Positions 33,701 through 40,944 of a stretch of DNA of 64,000 bases are shown one piece after another. The notes under the pieces are model-generated. The model was not told the origin of the DNA. It searched no databases and saw only the letters and a program-made list of their open reading frames with translations. Each line of letters starts with the position of its first letter. Position 1 is the stretch's first letter. Location: assembly GCA_031550085.1 (NCBI GenBank), contig JAVBOY010000021.1, forward strand, positions 1 to 64,000. The letters run 5' to 3'. Origin of the DNA: UBA4417 sp031550085. GTDB lineage: Bacteria > Bacteroidota > Bacteroidia > Bacteroidales > UBA4417. The position numbers were made by a program, and so were the translations under genes.

Positions 33701-35280
33701 TCATAATCCTTGACACCGTTTTTTGCGGCCAAAAATTCCTGCAAGCGTGGTTTCACTACAACCCACTGTTTCTCCGCATTGTAATCGATCAAGCCGATGC
33801 TTGCCAGGCGGACAAGTTGCGCCTTGACTTGTTCTTCCGGCTTTTTGAAATACTCGACAATCGTCGTCAACGATAATTCTTTGGTATTGTATTTCCGGCT
33901 TAATGCCATCATCGCATTCACCGGATGGACATCATCCTGCCCTTTCAGTTTTTGAAAAAAATCGTCGGAATAAAAATCTACCGAAGCAAACATGGCTTTG
34001 TTTTGGCTTTTAAAGCCTTTCAGCGCCTCAAAAGAAAATTTGTTGCTATCACAACTCCACATCAAAACTTCCGAATAAATATCCAGTTTGTGATAGGAAT
34101 CAAAAAACGGACTTTGCGCCAAGCCGATTTCACCACGGTAGAAAGACATCTTCCGGTCGGCCGTATCAAAGCGAACCTGCACTTCGGGATGATACAAAGA
34201 ATCGTTGCCAAAGAAAAACGTTGTTCGCGTCCGTTCGGAAACAAAGCGGTTGGGATAAATGACAAACTCCTTCGATTTCAGCGAAATAAATGGTTTATTT
34301 TCGCGGCTGACAATCATGGTCGATACTTCGTTGCCGATTCCCCTGCCCAGCACCCGGATCCCCTCCAGCGTAAAACTGCCCAGAAAGTCGATATTGGGGT
34401 ATAATTTGGGAATGGCAATATCGTTCGCATAAGCGATGAATTTCGGATACAATGTTTTTTCGGCTGCTATATTCGGACTGGCTTTGTCCTCCAAGCGGCC
34501 CAAAACAGGTTGCCGGAAATAATTGGTATAATAAAAATTTACCGAATCGGCTGAAAATCCGTTGACTTTGAAATTGACCGTATAAGTTGACAACTTCGCA
34601 AACACCTTGGTCGTATCCAACCCGACCCGGCTCCAATTGATTTCTCCTCCTTTCCCGGCCCAACTTTGCGTCAACGGGTAATAAAAGCCGGAGGTTTGGC
34701 GGATTACCACGCTGTCGCTACGAACCTGGCATACCAGCGAAGTACGGTCAAAATGAACGGCCGGAACGGTATCGTAAACGATCGAAAACTTGTTGCCTAT
34801 CGGATACCAGGTGGCGATATTTTCCTTTTGAAAGGCATTTTGTTCCAGCAACAGCATCATTTGCTGCAAATACACGGAAAGTATTTTCTGCGTATTCTTT
34901 TGGGCAAAACAATAGTTAATGCTTTGATTGAAATTACTGAAATGAACGGATTCAAAATTTTTCCCGACCAATAAGTTCAGGTTGTTCAGGTATAAAATAA
35001 AGTAGGGATTCGCCGGCAATTTTTGCTTGAGCAATTTATTGCAGGTTTCGATAACCTGTGTTTGAAGGTTCCCGTCAAAATGATTGTCTTTCCAGTAAGC
35101 GGTAAAAACGGCAAGTATTTTTTGCGCTTCTTTGCTATCGCCGGGTACAGACGATTTGTAAAAAACCGAAAGTTCCTCCAAAAACTTTCCAGGTTCTTCG
35201 GAAAACGACTTCACTGTTTGCCCGCTTACCGTAAAGCAGGAAAACAACAGCAGAAAAAAAACAGACAAATACTTACTCAC
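30790..35280 (-). CDS. very large secreted protein of unknown function
   Basis: This 1496-residue protein begins with a signal peptide (cleaved after about residue 20, SGQ). The mature part is dominated by alternating beta-strand patterns with repeated G-Y-F-D-F-Y, GSGLYDYVPDKG and LNGYFKIL-type segments, which suggests a long beta-structure, perhaps a solenoid or LptA/AsmA-like layered sheet. Residues about 458-520 differ and look like a helix-turn-helix-type insert (TIVEYFKKPEEQVKAQLVRL). No catalytic motif is visible. The gene follows prmA after 76 bp and likely belongs to the tpiA-prmA operon. I do not recognise the family. Confidence 0.75.
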   Translation of the reverse strand: MSKYLSVFFLLLFSCFTVSGQTVKSFSEEPGKFLEELSVFYKSSVPGDSKEAQKILAVFTAYWKDNHFDGNLQTQVIETCNKLLKQKLPANPYFILYLNNLNLLVGKNFESVHFSNFNQSINYCFAQKNTQKILSVYLQQMMLLLEQNAFQKENIATWYPIGNKFSIVYDTVPAVHFDRTSLVCQVRSDSVVIRQTSGFYYPLTQSWAGKGGEINWSRVGLDTTKVFAKLSTYTVNFKVNGFSADSVNFYYTNYFRQPVLGRLEDKASPNIAAEKTLYPKFIAYANDIAIPKLYPNIDFLGSFTLEGIRVLGRGIGNEVSTMIVSRENKPFISLKSKEFVIYPNRFVSERTRTTFFFGNDSLYHPEVQVRFDTADRKMSFYRGEIGLAQSPFFDSYHKLDIYSEVLMWSCDSNKFSFEALKGFKSQNKAMFASVDFYSDDFFQKLKGQDDVHPVNAMMALSRKYNTKELSLTTIVEYFKKPEEQVKAQLVRLASIGLIDYNAEKQWVVVKPRLQEFLAAKNGVKDYDILVFNSVVNDGSNAELDFKSMKLQTYGVKGVMLSDSQFVYIEPFDQKLVFFENRNFSFNGHVHSGYFDFYANDCYFDYEKFKINLAKIDSLAMSIPAWTPEASGEYKLQKVRNVICSLSGELLINAPASKSGRKSLRKFPEFKSTTESFVYFDSPRILNGTYLRDKFYYVVQPFTMDSLNFLRPEQLIFKGKLFSSIFPEIEEPLRLLKDYSLGFEKKLSPQGLPIYANKATFFDTIRLSNKGLSGSGKINYLTSTLQSNEILFTIDSAQAQVQDLAMRAQAAPSEYPDAKGKNLAMKWFPGKDTLSLKNDKSNVITLFGGKVKLSGAMMLTSKGVKASGQMSFEEVLVSSDSYALYQNSFTSDSANFILYAEDKKTEALKVNGYKTAIDFTTRKGHFVSPGENEYIKLAVNNYTCKVDEFDWLMDQKQLKLVNYKTQANRDKYLKLSQDELIALSTQENSFFSTDKSQDSLSFFALQANYDINTNVLKVEGARILRIADAAIFPANGNLTVGKDGKIENLKSAVLIADTSNRLHKFYNADLTVQGRKSYSGSGLYDYVPDKGDVQTIAVKSIQVDKNGQTVASAKVSDSAEFKLNSWFAFQGTADLAAARKGLSLNGYFKILQVCEKIPQEWIKLKGVVDPKDVKIPIDSSTLKNIGNGYLRAAVVYSGTANTIKPAFLAKADNSSDPNIVAADGLLTYDSKKNEYILAPKQKFSDPEAAGDKLSLSIDRCILHHEGKINFVDNLPYTQVTSTGTLDYFLIPDSLKANALVALDFPFSAELLDIFAKDVNSSELEGIEILSPDYQLQLKEFVGKETVGRLLGEISSYGQYRKFPEQLNHPLVFADLKLHWNPDTRGFVSNQRIGINNVGTTNVLKYANGYIEFLKRRTGDQFSFYLDLGQGKWYYFNFANGIFQAISSNADFNAKLAEIPEKKRMLKPDKEDRTYEFIISTNEKKNSFLRKMIQTFGQ

Positions 35281-35356
35281 CGGAACAAATCATGGAGGTT
35301 AAAAAATAAATGAGATACTCTACAAAGAAATTTATGCAACTTGCTTAGTCAACGAA

Positions 35357-36190
35357 TCAAAGTTTCACAAACTCCGCACAAGTCCAGTTGTTTTTTACTT
35401 TTTGGGACAAGCGTTTTAATCCATTTTGTCCGGCACTAGCAGTGATCGAAGGCAAATCCGATTCGTAAAAGCCGCTCATCAGCAATTTTCCTCCTTCCGT
35501 CAAGCACTTTGCATACGCGGGAATATCGTTCAACAAAATATTCCGGTTGATATTGGCGACAATCACATCGAATGTTTTCCCCGCCAACAGGGAGGCATCG
35601 CCCAAATAAACTGCAATATCTCCGGCCGCATTCGTGTTCACATTTTCAAGGGAGTTATTGTACGCCCATTCGTCGTTATCAATCGCCACCAGCGGACCTG
35701 CTCTGCGCATTTTTGCCAGAATGGCCAATACGGCAGTGCCGCAGCCCATATCCAAAAACGACTTCCCGGCCAAATCCAGATCCAGCAAATAATCAATCAT
35801 CAAGCCGGTCGTTTCGTGGTGTGCCGTTCCAAACGACATTTTGGGCATGATAACAATATCATATTCCACCTGCGGTTGCGGTTGGTGAAAAGGGGCACGC
35901 ACCAGGCAACGGTTTGCAATCAACACCGGATCGTATTCGCTTTCCCAGACCGCATTCCAGTTCTGGTCTTCAATCCGGTTCACTTCATACGATTGAATCC
36001 AGTCCACAACGGGAGCTTCCGTTAAAGCGGCCTTCAGTTCGTCCGAATGGAGTTTTTCCGGAATATACGCTTTGATTACTTTCTCCTCTTCCACAAAACT
36101 TTCAAAACCCAGATCGCCCAAACAAGCCGTCAACAACTCGGAAAAATGGTTTCCCCGGAGCATGACAAAAGAATATTCAAAATATGCCAT
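35357..36190 (-). CDS. prmA: ribosomal protein L11 methyltransferase
   Basis: This 277-residue SAM-dependent methyltransferase modifies ribosomal protein L11. The N-terminal substrate-recognition domain (residues 1-85) is followed by the methyltransferase domain with SFLDMGCGTAVLAILAKMRRAG (motif I, about 145) and VANINRNILL (motif IV, NxN type). The start is placed at MAYFEYSFVML (36190), since the longer ORF would run into the end of tpiA. It lies 10 bp downstream of tpiA and 76 bp upstream of the 1496-residue gene, so these form an operon. Length matches PrmA (about 280). Confidence 0.93.
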   Translation of the reverse strand: MAYFEYSFVMLRGNHFSELLTACLGDLGFESFVEEEKVIKAYIPEKLHSDELKAALTEAPVVDWIQSYEVNRIEDQNWNAVWESEYDPVLIANRCLVRAPFHQPQPQVEYDIVIMPKMSFGTAHHETTGLMIDYLLDLDLAGKSFLDMGCGTAVLAILAKMRRAGPLVAIDNDEWAYNNSLENVNTNAAGDIAVYLGDASLLAGKTFDVIVANINRNILLNDIPAYAKCLTEGGKLLMSGFYESDLPSITASAGQNGLKRLSQKVKNNWTCAEFVKL

Positions 36191-36200
36191 CGGGTTTGTT

Positions 36201-36959
36201 TTACGAATGAATAATTGCCACAAAATCTCCGGCTTTTAAAGAAGCGCCGCCAATCAGGCCGCCATCCACATCGGGATTGGCAAACAATTCCGCCGCATTT
36301 TTGGCATTACAGCTTCCTCCGTAAAGAATGGGGATATTTTCCGCCGTTTCTTGCCCGTATTTTTCAGCAACGATTTTCCGGATAAAGGCATGCATTTCCT
36401 GCGCTTGTCCCGGAGTGGCCGTTAGCCCGGTTCCGATAGCCCATACCGGTTCGTAAGCAATGATTATTTTGCCGAGTTCGGCTTCGGGTAAATGAAACAT
36501 GGCTTCACTGATTTGCCGTTTGACCACCTCAAACTGTTTTTCCGATTGGCGCTCCTCCAGTACTTCGCCACAACAGTAAATCGGCGTCAGGTCGTATTTC
36601 AGGGCCTGGTTTATTTTTTCGGCAATTACGGAATCCGTTTCGCCAAAATACGTTCGCCGTTCACTGTGCCCCACAATGGTATGGGTAACGCCCATAGATT
36701 GGAGCATGGGCGCCGAAATTTCGCCGGTATAGGCTCCGTATTCGTGCGGGCTGATGTTTTGGGCGCCTACATAAAAGTTGCCGTCAATCGCCAGATCGGT
36801 TGCCATTTCCAGATATACGGCCGGCGTGCATACAATGACTTCCGTTTCTTCATCAGCGGGTCTTTCTTCCAAAAGATCCATCATGTCGTTTAATAAATCT
36901 TCTGCCTCCGAAAAATTCAAATTCATTTTCCAGTTCCCGGCTACAATGCGTTTTCTCAT
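36201..36959 (-). CDS. tpiA: triosephosphate isomerase
   Basis: This 252-residue TIM-barrel enzyme interconverts dihydroxyacetone phosphate and glyceraldehyde 3-phosphate in glycolysis. The catalytic residues are visible: Lys11 in AGNWKMN, His98 in VGHSERR, and Glu170 in AYEPVWAIGTG, followed by the phosphate-binding YGGS and GGLIGGASL loops. Length matches the family. It is the first gene of the tpiA-prmA-1496-residue operon. No TAnnTTTG box was seen in the 205 bp upstream. Confidence 0.97.
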   Translation of the reverse strand: MRKRIVAGNWKMNLNFSEAEDLLNDMMDLLEERPADEETEVIVCTPAVYLEMATDLAIDGNFYVGAQNISPHEYGAYTGEISAPMLQSMGVTHTIVGHSERRTYFGETDSVIAEKINQALKYDLTPIYCCGEVLEERQSEKQFEVVKRQISEAMFHLPEAELGKIIIAYEPVWAIGTGLTATPGQAQEMHAFIRKIVAEKYGQETAENIPILYGGSCNAKNAAELFANPDVDGGLIGGASLKAGDFVAIIHS

Positions 36960-37165
36960 CTTTTTTTATTTTTAAAATTGTATATCCTTGGACTTAAACT
37001 AGGTAAACTTCCGATCGATTTTCCGCACCCAAAGGGGCCGGATTCGCCCACGCGTCTTTGCACCTAATACCAAAACAAATGTAATAAAGTTTTGGTTTTA
37101 TCCGCCACAACCAGCCCGTCTCAGCTCTTTTAGGAGCAACTTCCTGAATTGCAAGGTGGTAAAAT

Positions 37166-37828
37166 TTACTCTGTTTTTAATTTTTCAAAATTTAAAATCC
37201 GGATCACGCCCCGTTCGTATTGGATGCTTCCTTCAGCTTCCATCTCGCTGAGGGTTCGAGCCAACGACGGGCGGGTGATTCCGAAATAGTCGGCTAACTG
37301 CTGTTGCGTTTGATTCAGCTCGATAACCGCCAGTTCGTGGTTTTTACTTTTTTGAATGATAAAATTGGCAATTTTGCTTTTGATGGTTTTAAACGTTAAC
37401 GCCCAAATACGTTCCGTTAGAAATTGCGCCTGGTTCGAAATCAATTCCAGCATATTGGTCAAAATCCGTTCGTTTCGCTGCATCAAAAAGAGCAGTTGCG
37501 ATTTGTGGATAACCAAAACTTCGCTTTTTTCGTTTGCGGTAACAGTTACGGGAAATTCATTTTTCTTTGAAAACATAAACGCCACTGCCAAAGCCTTTCC
37601 CTGAAAGTTATCTTCGATTTTCAAAACTTTTCCTTGCGAGTCGATCATTTCCCCCCGCAAACTGCCGGATAAAATAATAAAAAGCTGGTCGATCTTTTCG
37701 CCGCGAAATGCAATGGATACATCCGCATCTACTTTCCGGGCCTGAAATGAAATGCCGGAAAGAAGCCGTTCGATCTCTGCGGCCTCCAAGCCTTTAAAAA
37801 TAGGCGTTTGTTTTAATAATTCATACAT
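37166..37828 (-). CDS. hcpR: Crp/Fnr-family regulator, probably HcpR-type
   Basis: This 220-residue protein has an N-terminal cNMP-binding-like beta-barrel (about 8-125) and a C-terminal Crp winged helix (about 150-215), with the recognition helix in TQQQLADYFGITRPSLARTLSEM. It lacks the Fnr N-terminal cysteine cluster and would bind another ligand. In Porphyromonas and related species, HcpR of this class activates hcp in response to nitric oxide or nitrite. Here it is divergent from a ferredoxin-like gene and hcp, and a palindromic site lies between (37927-37946). The start at 37828 is chosen because a TAATTTTG promoter lies at 37857-37864. The HcpR name rests on this context. Confidence 0.85.
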   Translation of the reverse strand: MYELLKQTPIFKGLEAAEIERLLSGISFQARKVDADVSIAFRGEKIDQLFIILSGSLRGEMIDSQGKVLKIEDNFQGKALAVAFMFSKKNEFPVTVTANEKSEVLVIHKSQLLFLMQRNERILTNMLELISNQAQFLTERIWALTFKTIKSKIANFIIQKSKNHELAVIELNQTQQQLADYFGITRPSLARTLSEMEAEGSIQYERGVIRILNFEKLKTE

Positions 37829-37856
37829 GATTTTTCGGAACGATAGCTTACCCAAG

Positions 37857-37864
37857 CAAAATTA
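37857..37864 (-). promoter_or_regulatory. -7 promoter element of the Fnr-like regulator
   Basis: The minus strand reads TAATTTTG (TAnnTTTG), 29 bp upstream of the chosen ATG at 37828. The other in-frame start at 37855 would lie practically at the transcript start. Confidence 0.55.
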
Positions 37865-37926
37865 CAAAACTTTGGAATGTATACCGCCATCGACCGTTGT
37901 AGTTTCTTTTCCTGCAAATTTGCCGC

Positions 37927-37946
37927 TTTGTAACCTATGTTACAAA
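37927..37946. promoter_or_regulatory. Fnr/HcpR-type operator palindrome
   Basis: A perfect inverted repeat, TTGTAAC-N4-GTTACAA (extended by one T/A pair to 8-bp arms), lies in the divergent region. Its centre is about 33 bp upstream of the centre of the TACTTTTG box at 37966-37973, so roughly -41 from the transcription start, where class II activators of the Crp/Fnr family bind. It is the likely target of the regulator at 37166-37828. Confidence 0.75.
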
Positions 37947-37965
37947 CTCCCTCGTAAAGCGGCTC

Positions 37966-37973
37966 TACTTTTG
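37966..37973 (+). promoter_or_regulatory. -7 promoter element of the ferredoxin-like/hcp unit
   Basis: TACTTTTG matches TAnnTTTG, 32 bp upstream of the ATG at 38005, with the palindromic operator directly upstream and no -33 TTG box. Activation would therefore depend on the regulator. Confidence 0.65.
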
Positions 37974-38004
37974 CTGCAGAAAAAAAACGGAAAAACTAAA
38001 AATT

Positions 38005-38871
38005 ATGGAACGTACCGTCATAAAAATTGATGAAAAAAAATGTACCGGCTGCGGACTTTGTGTGAGCGGTTGCCACGAAGGCGCTTTGCAATTGATCAAC
38101 GGGAAAGCAGTGATGATCAGCGATTTGTATTGCGATGGACTGGGAGCTTGCATCGGCGAATGCCCCGAAGGCGCCATTTCGTTCGAAAAGCGCGAAGCTG
38201 CTCCGTATAGCGAAACCGCTGTCTTGGAACGTATTGCTCCCAAAGGCGAAAAAGTGGTATTGGCACATTTAAAACATCTGAAAGACCACCAACAAGCCGA
38301 ATTTGTAACCGAAGGGATTGACTATTTGAAAAAACACGGATACAATTACGATTTGTCAACCATCACATTCGAAAAACCGCAGCCTGTAGCTGTTCACACG
38401 CACCAGCATGGCGGTGGATGTCCGGGTGCCCGGAGCCAATCGTTTGCAGGAATTTCAAGTCCGGAAAATACATCCACCGGCGATACTTCGTCGCAACTAA
38501 GGCAATGGCCGGTACAGCTTCATTTGCTGTCGGCGGCAGCGCCCTATTTCACGCAATCGGACGTTTTGCTGGCTGCGGATTGTACGGCGTTTTCGGTTGG
38601 AAATTTCCACAGTCAATTTTTGAAAGGAAAAAGTTTGGCTATTGCTTGTCCCAAGCTGGATTCCAACAAAGAAAATTATATCGAAAAACTGACGGCTTTG
38701 ATCGACCAGGCGCAAATCAAATCACTGACGGTGATGATTATGGAAGTGCCTTGTTGCGGCGGCCTTTTGCAGATGGCAAAAATGGCCCGCGAGCAAGCAC
38801 AACGGAAAATTCCGATCCATTTAATCGTGGCCGGACTTCAAGGAAATATTGTTCAGGAAACAACAATTTAG
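38005..38871 (+). CDS. 4Fe-4S ferredoxin-like protein associated with hcp
   Basis: This 288-residue cytoplasmic protein begins with a ferredoxin domain. The first cluster motif is intact (CTGCGLCVSGC, residues ~13-23), but the second reads CDGLGACIGECP with Leu in place of one Cys, so the second cluster may be altered. A His-rich stretch (HTHQHGGGCPG) lies near residues 131-141. The rest has a conserved PCCGG near residue 249. In Bacteroidales this protein is usually encoded next to hcp and may donate electrons to it. It is the first gene after the HcpR-type operator; hcp follows 288 bp later. Confidence 0.85.
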   Translation: MERTVIKIDEKKCTGCGLCVSGCHEGALQLINGKAVMISDLYCDGLGACIGECPEGAISFEKREAAPYSETAVLERIAPKGEKVVLAHLKHLKDHQQAEFVTEGIDYLKKHGYNYDLSTITFEKPQPVAVHTHQHGGGCPGARSQSFAGISSPENTSTGDTSSQLRQWPVQLHLLSAAAPYFTQSDVLLAADCTAFSVGNFHSQFLKGKSLAIACPKLDSNKENYIEKLTALIDQAQIKSLTVMIMEVPCCGGLLQMAKMAREQAQRKIPIHLIVAGLQGNIVQETTI

Positions 38872-39159
38872 TGGAAAATAGTTTTAGATATAAGTAAACG
38901 AGTAGACTAGTAAACTAGTTTTAATTGCAAAAAGCATTTTAAAATACAAAATAAACAATTAAACAGCTCAACAATTAAACAACCATCTCACCCTTTACCC
39001 TACGCGATTAAAATATCATATTGTTAGATTTTATCATCATGATCCATTAAAACCAAACAAACACCCCATTTCTCCCGCTTCCCCGTTTTACACCATTTCC
39101 CCAACTTCCCCATTAAACAATTCAACAGTTAAACAATAAATATTAAACAAAGAAAAATT
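38872..39159. repeat. intergenic block of phrase-like repeats before hcp
   Basis: This 288-bp spacer holds phrases related to those at 2476-3124 in the reverse sense (TAAACGAGTAGACTAGTAAAC, AACAATTAAACAGCTC and CGATTAAAATATCATATTG). No second operator palindrome and no TAnnTTTG box were seen, so hcp is probably transcribed from the promoter at 37966. Confidence 0.65.
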
Positions 39160-40815
39160 ATGGAAGCCATGTTTTGTTCACAATGTCAAGAAGCAGCCAA
39201 AGGTACCGGCTGCACCATCAAAGGAGTCTGCGGAAAAACTGCGGATGTCGCTAACTTGCAAGATCTTTTGATTTACGCCCTAAAAGGCATTTCGGTACTG
39301 AATCAAGCATTACGTTTGAACGGTTTGTCCAGCCCCAAAGCCGATCATTTTGTCGTAACCGGTTTATTTATGACCATTACCAACGCCAACTTCGACAAAG
39401 CGCGGTTTGTCACCGAACTAAAATCGGCCTTGCAATTGCGCGACGAATTGCAAAAGAAAGTACAAGAAAACAACATCAGCTACGATTGCTTGAATCTGGA
39501 TGCCGTTACCTGGCAAGCCGCAACATTGGAAGAATTCGAAGAAAAGGCGAAAAGCATCGGGATTTTGTCTACCGAAAACGAAGATATCCGCTCGTTGCGC
39601 CAGTTGGTGGTTTTGGGCGTAAAAGGAATGGCCGCCTATGCCGAACATGCGATGAACCTGGGTTATGAGGATCCCGAAGTTTTTTCGTTTATCCAAAAAG
39701 CCTTAGCCAAAACCTTGCTCGACAGCCTGAGCGCCGACGAATTGATTGCGTTGATTATGGAATGCGGCAATTACGGGGTCACGACCATGGCCTTGCTCGA
39801 CAAGGCGAATACAAGCACTTACGGAAATCCGGAAATCAGCACGGTAAAACTGGGCGTACGGAACAATCCTGCCATTTTAATCAGCGGGCATGATTTACGG
39901 GATTTGGAAGATTTATTGAAACAAACGGCCGGAACGGGTGTCGATGTTTACACCCACAGCGAAATGCTTCCCGCGCATTATTATCCTCATTTCAAGCAAT
40001 ACGACAACCTGGCAGGAAACTACGGCAGTTCGTGGTGGCATCAACTGGAAGATTTCGAAACCTTCAACGGGCCGATCTTGTTTACCACCAACTGCATTGT
40101 GCCTCCCCGCAATACCAATACGTACCAGGACCGTGTTTACACTACGGGAGCATCGGGATTCGGGCAATTCAAGCATATTCCCGAGCGGGAAGCGGGCAAG
40201 ATGAAAGATTTTTCGGAAATTATCGCCCATGCCAAACGTTGCGCTCCTCCCACTCAGATTGAAACGGGTGAATTGATCGGCGGTTTTGCCCACAATCAGG
40301 TGTTGGCTTTGGCCGACAAAGTAGTGGACGCTGTGAAATCGGGTGCCGTGAAAAAATTCGTGGTCATGGCGGGTTGCGACGGACGGATGAAAGACCGTGC
40401 ATATTACACCGAATTTGCTGAAAACTTACCGAAAGATTCCATTATTCTTACGGCCGGCTGCGCCAAATACCGTTACAACAAATTGCCTTTGGGCGATATC
40501 GGCGGAATTCCGCGCGTACTGGATGCCGGACAATGCAACGACAGTTATTCATTGGCCGTGATTGCCCTGAAACTGAAAGAGGTATTCGGTTTGGAAGATA
40601 TCAACCAATTGCCTATTGTTTATAATATTGCCTGGTACGAACAAAAAGCTGTAATTGTGTTGTTGGCTTTACTGGCTCTGGGAGTAAAAAACATTCATTT
40701 GGGACCTACCCTGCCGGCATTTTTATCTCCCAACGTGGCCAAAGTATTGGTTGACAACTTTGGGATTGCTCAAAATAAAACGGTTGCCGAAGATTTGGAA
40801 TACTTTTTCGCTTAA
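39160..40815 (+). CDS. hcp: hydroxylamine reductase (hybrid cluster protein), class I
   Basis: This 551-residue iron-sulfur enzyme reduces hydroxylamine and nitric oxide in nitrosative-stress defence. The N-terminal [4Fe-4S] motif is Cys6-x2-Cys9-x8-Cys18-x5-Cys24, the class I spacing found in strict anaerobes. Residues that bind the hybrid 4Fe-2O-2S cluster are visible in the second half: HDLRDLEDLL, TNCIVPP, a CDGR and CAKYRYNKL stretch and GQCNDSYS. Length fits. It probably shares the operator-controlled promoter at 37966, together with the ferredoxin-like gene. A bidirectional terminator follows. Confidence 0.97.
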   Translation: MEAMFCSQCQEAAKGTGCTIKGVCGKTADVANLQDLLIYALKGISVLNQALRLNGLSSPKADHFVVTGLFMTITNANFDKARFVTELKSALQLRDELQKKVQENNISYDCLNLDAVTWQAATLEEFEEKAKSIGILSTENEDIRSLRQLVVLGVKGMAAYAEHAMNLGYEDPEVFSFIQKALAKTLLDSLSADELIALIMECGNYGVTTMALLDKANTSTYGNPEISTVKLGVRNNPAILISGHDLRDLEDLLKQTAGTGVDVYTHSEMLPAHYYPHFKQYDNLAGNYGSSWWHQLEDFETFNGPILFTTNCIVPPRNTNTYQDRVYTTGASGFGQFKHIPEREAGKMKDFSEIIAHAKRCAPPTQIETGELIGGFAHNQVLALADKVVDAVKSGAVKKFVVMAGCDGRMKDRAYYTEFAENLPKDSIILTAGCAKYRYNKLPLGDIGGIPRVLDAGQCNDSYSLAVIALKLKEVFGLEDINQLPIVYNIAWYEQKAVIVLLALLALGVKNIHLGPTLPAFLSPNVAKVLVDNFGIAQNKTVAEDLEYFFA

Positions 40816-40835
40816 CTGTTGCTTTTGTTAAACCC

Positions 40836-40877
40836 GGAAACGCCAAGATGCCTGAAATATGGGACCTTGGCGTTTCC
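40836..40877. repeat. hairpin downstream of hcp
   Basis: A 12-bp perfect stem (40836-40847 with 40866-40877; GGAAACGCCAAG and its complement) encloses an 18-base loop. It precedes the main terminator and could stabilise the 3' end of the hcp mRNA. Confidence 0.6.
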
Positions 40878-40885
40878 ATTGAATG

Positions 40886-40919
40886 AAAAAGCCCGCTTCT
40901 CAAGAAGAGCGGGCTTTTT
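40886..40919. terminator. bidirectional terminator between hcp and the DUF349 gene
   Basis: A 12-bp stem AAAAAGCCCGCT/AGCGGGCTTTTT with a 10-base loop has A- and T-runs on its outer ends, so it can stop transcription from both convergent genes. Confidence 0.9.
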
Positions 40920-40944
40920 GAGTTTTTAAACCCAAATCAAGATA

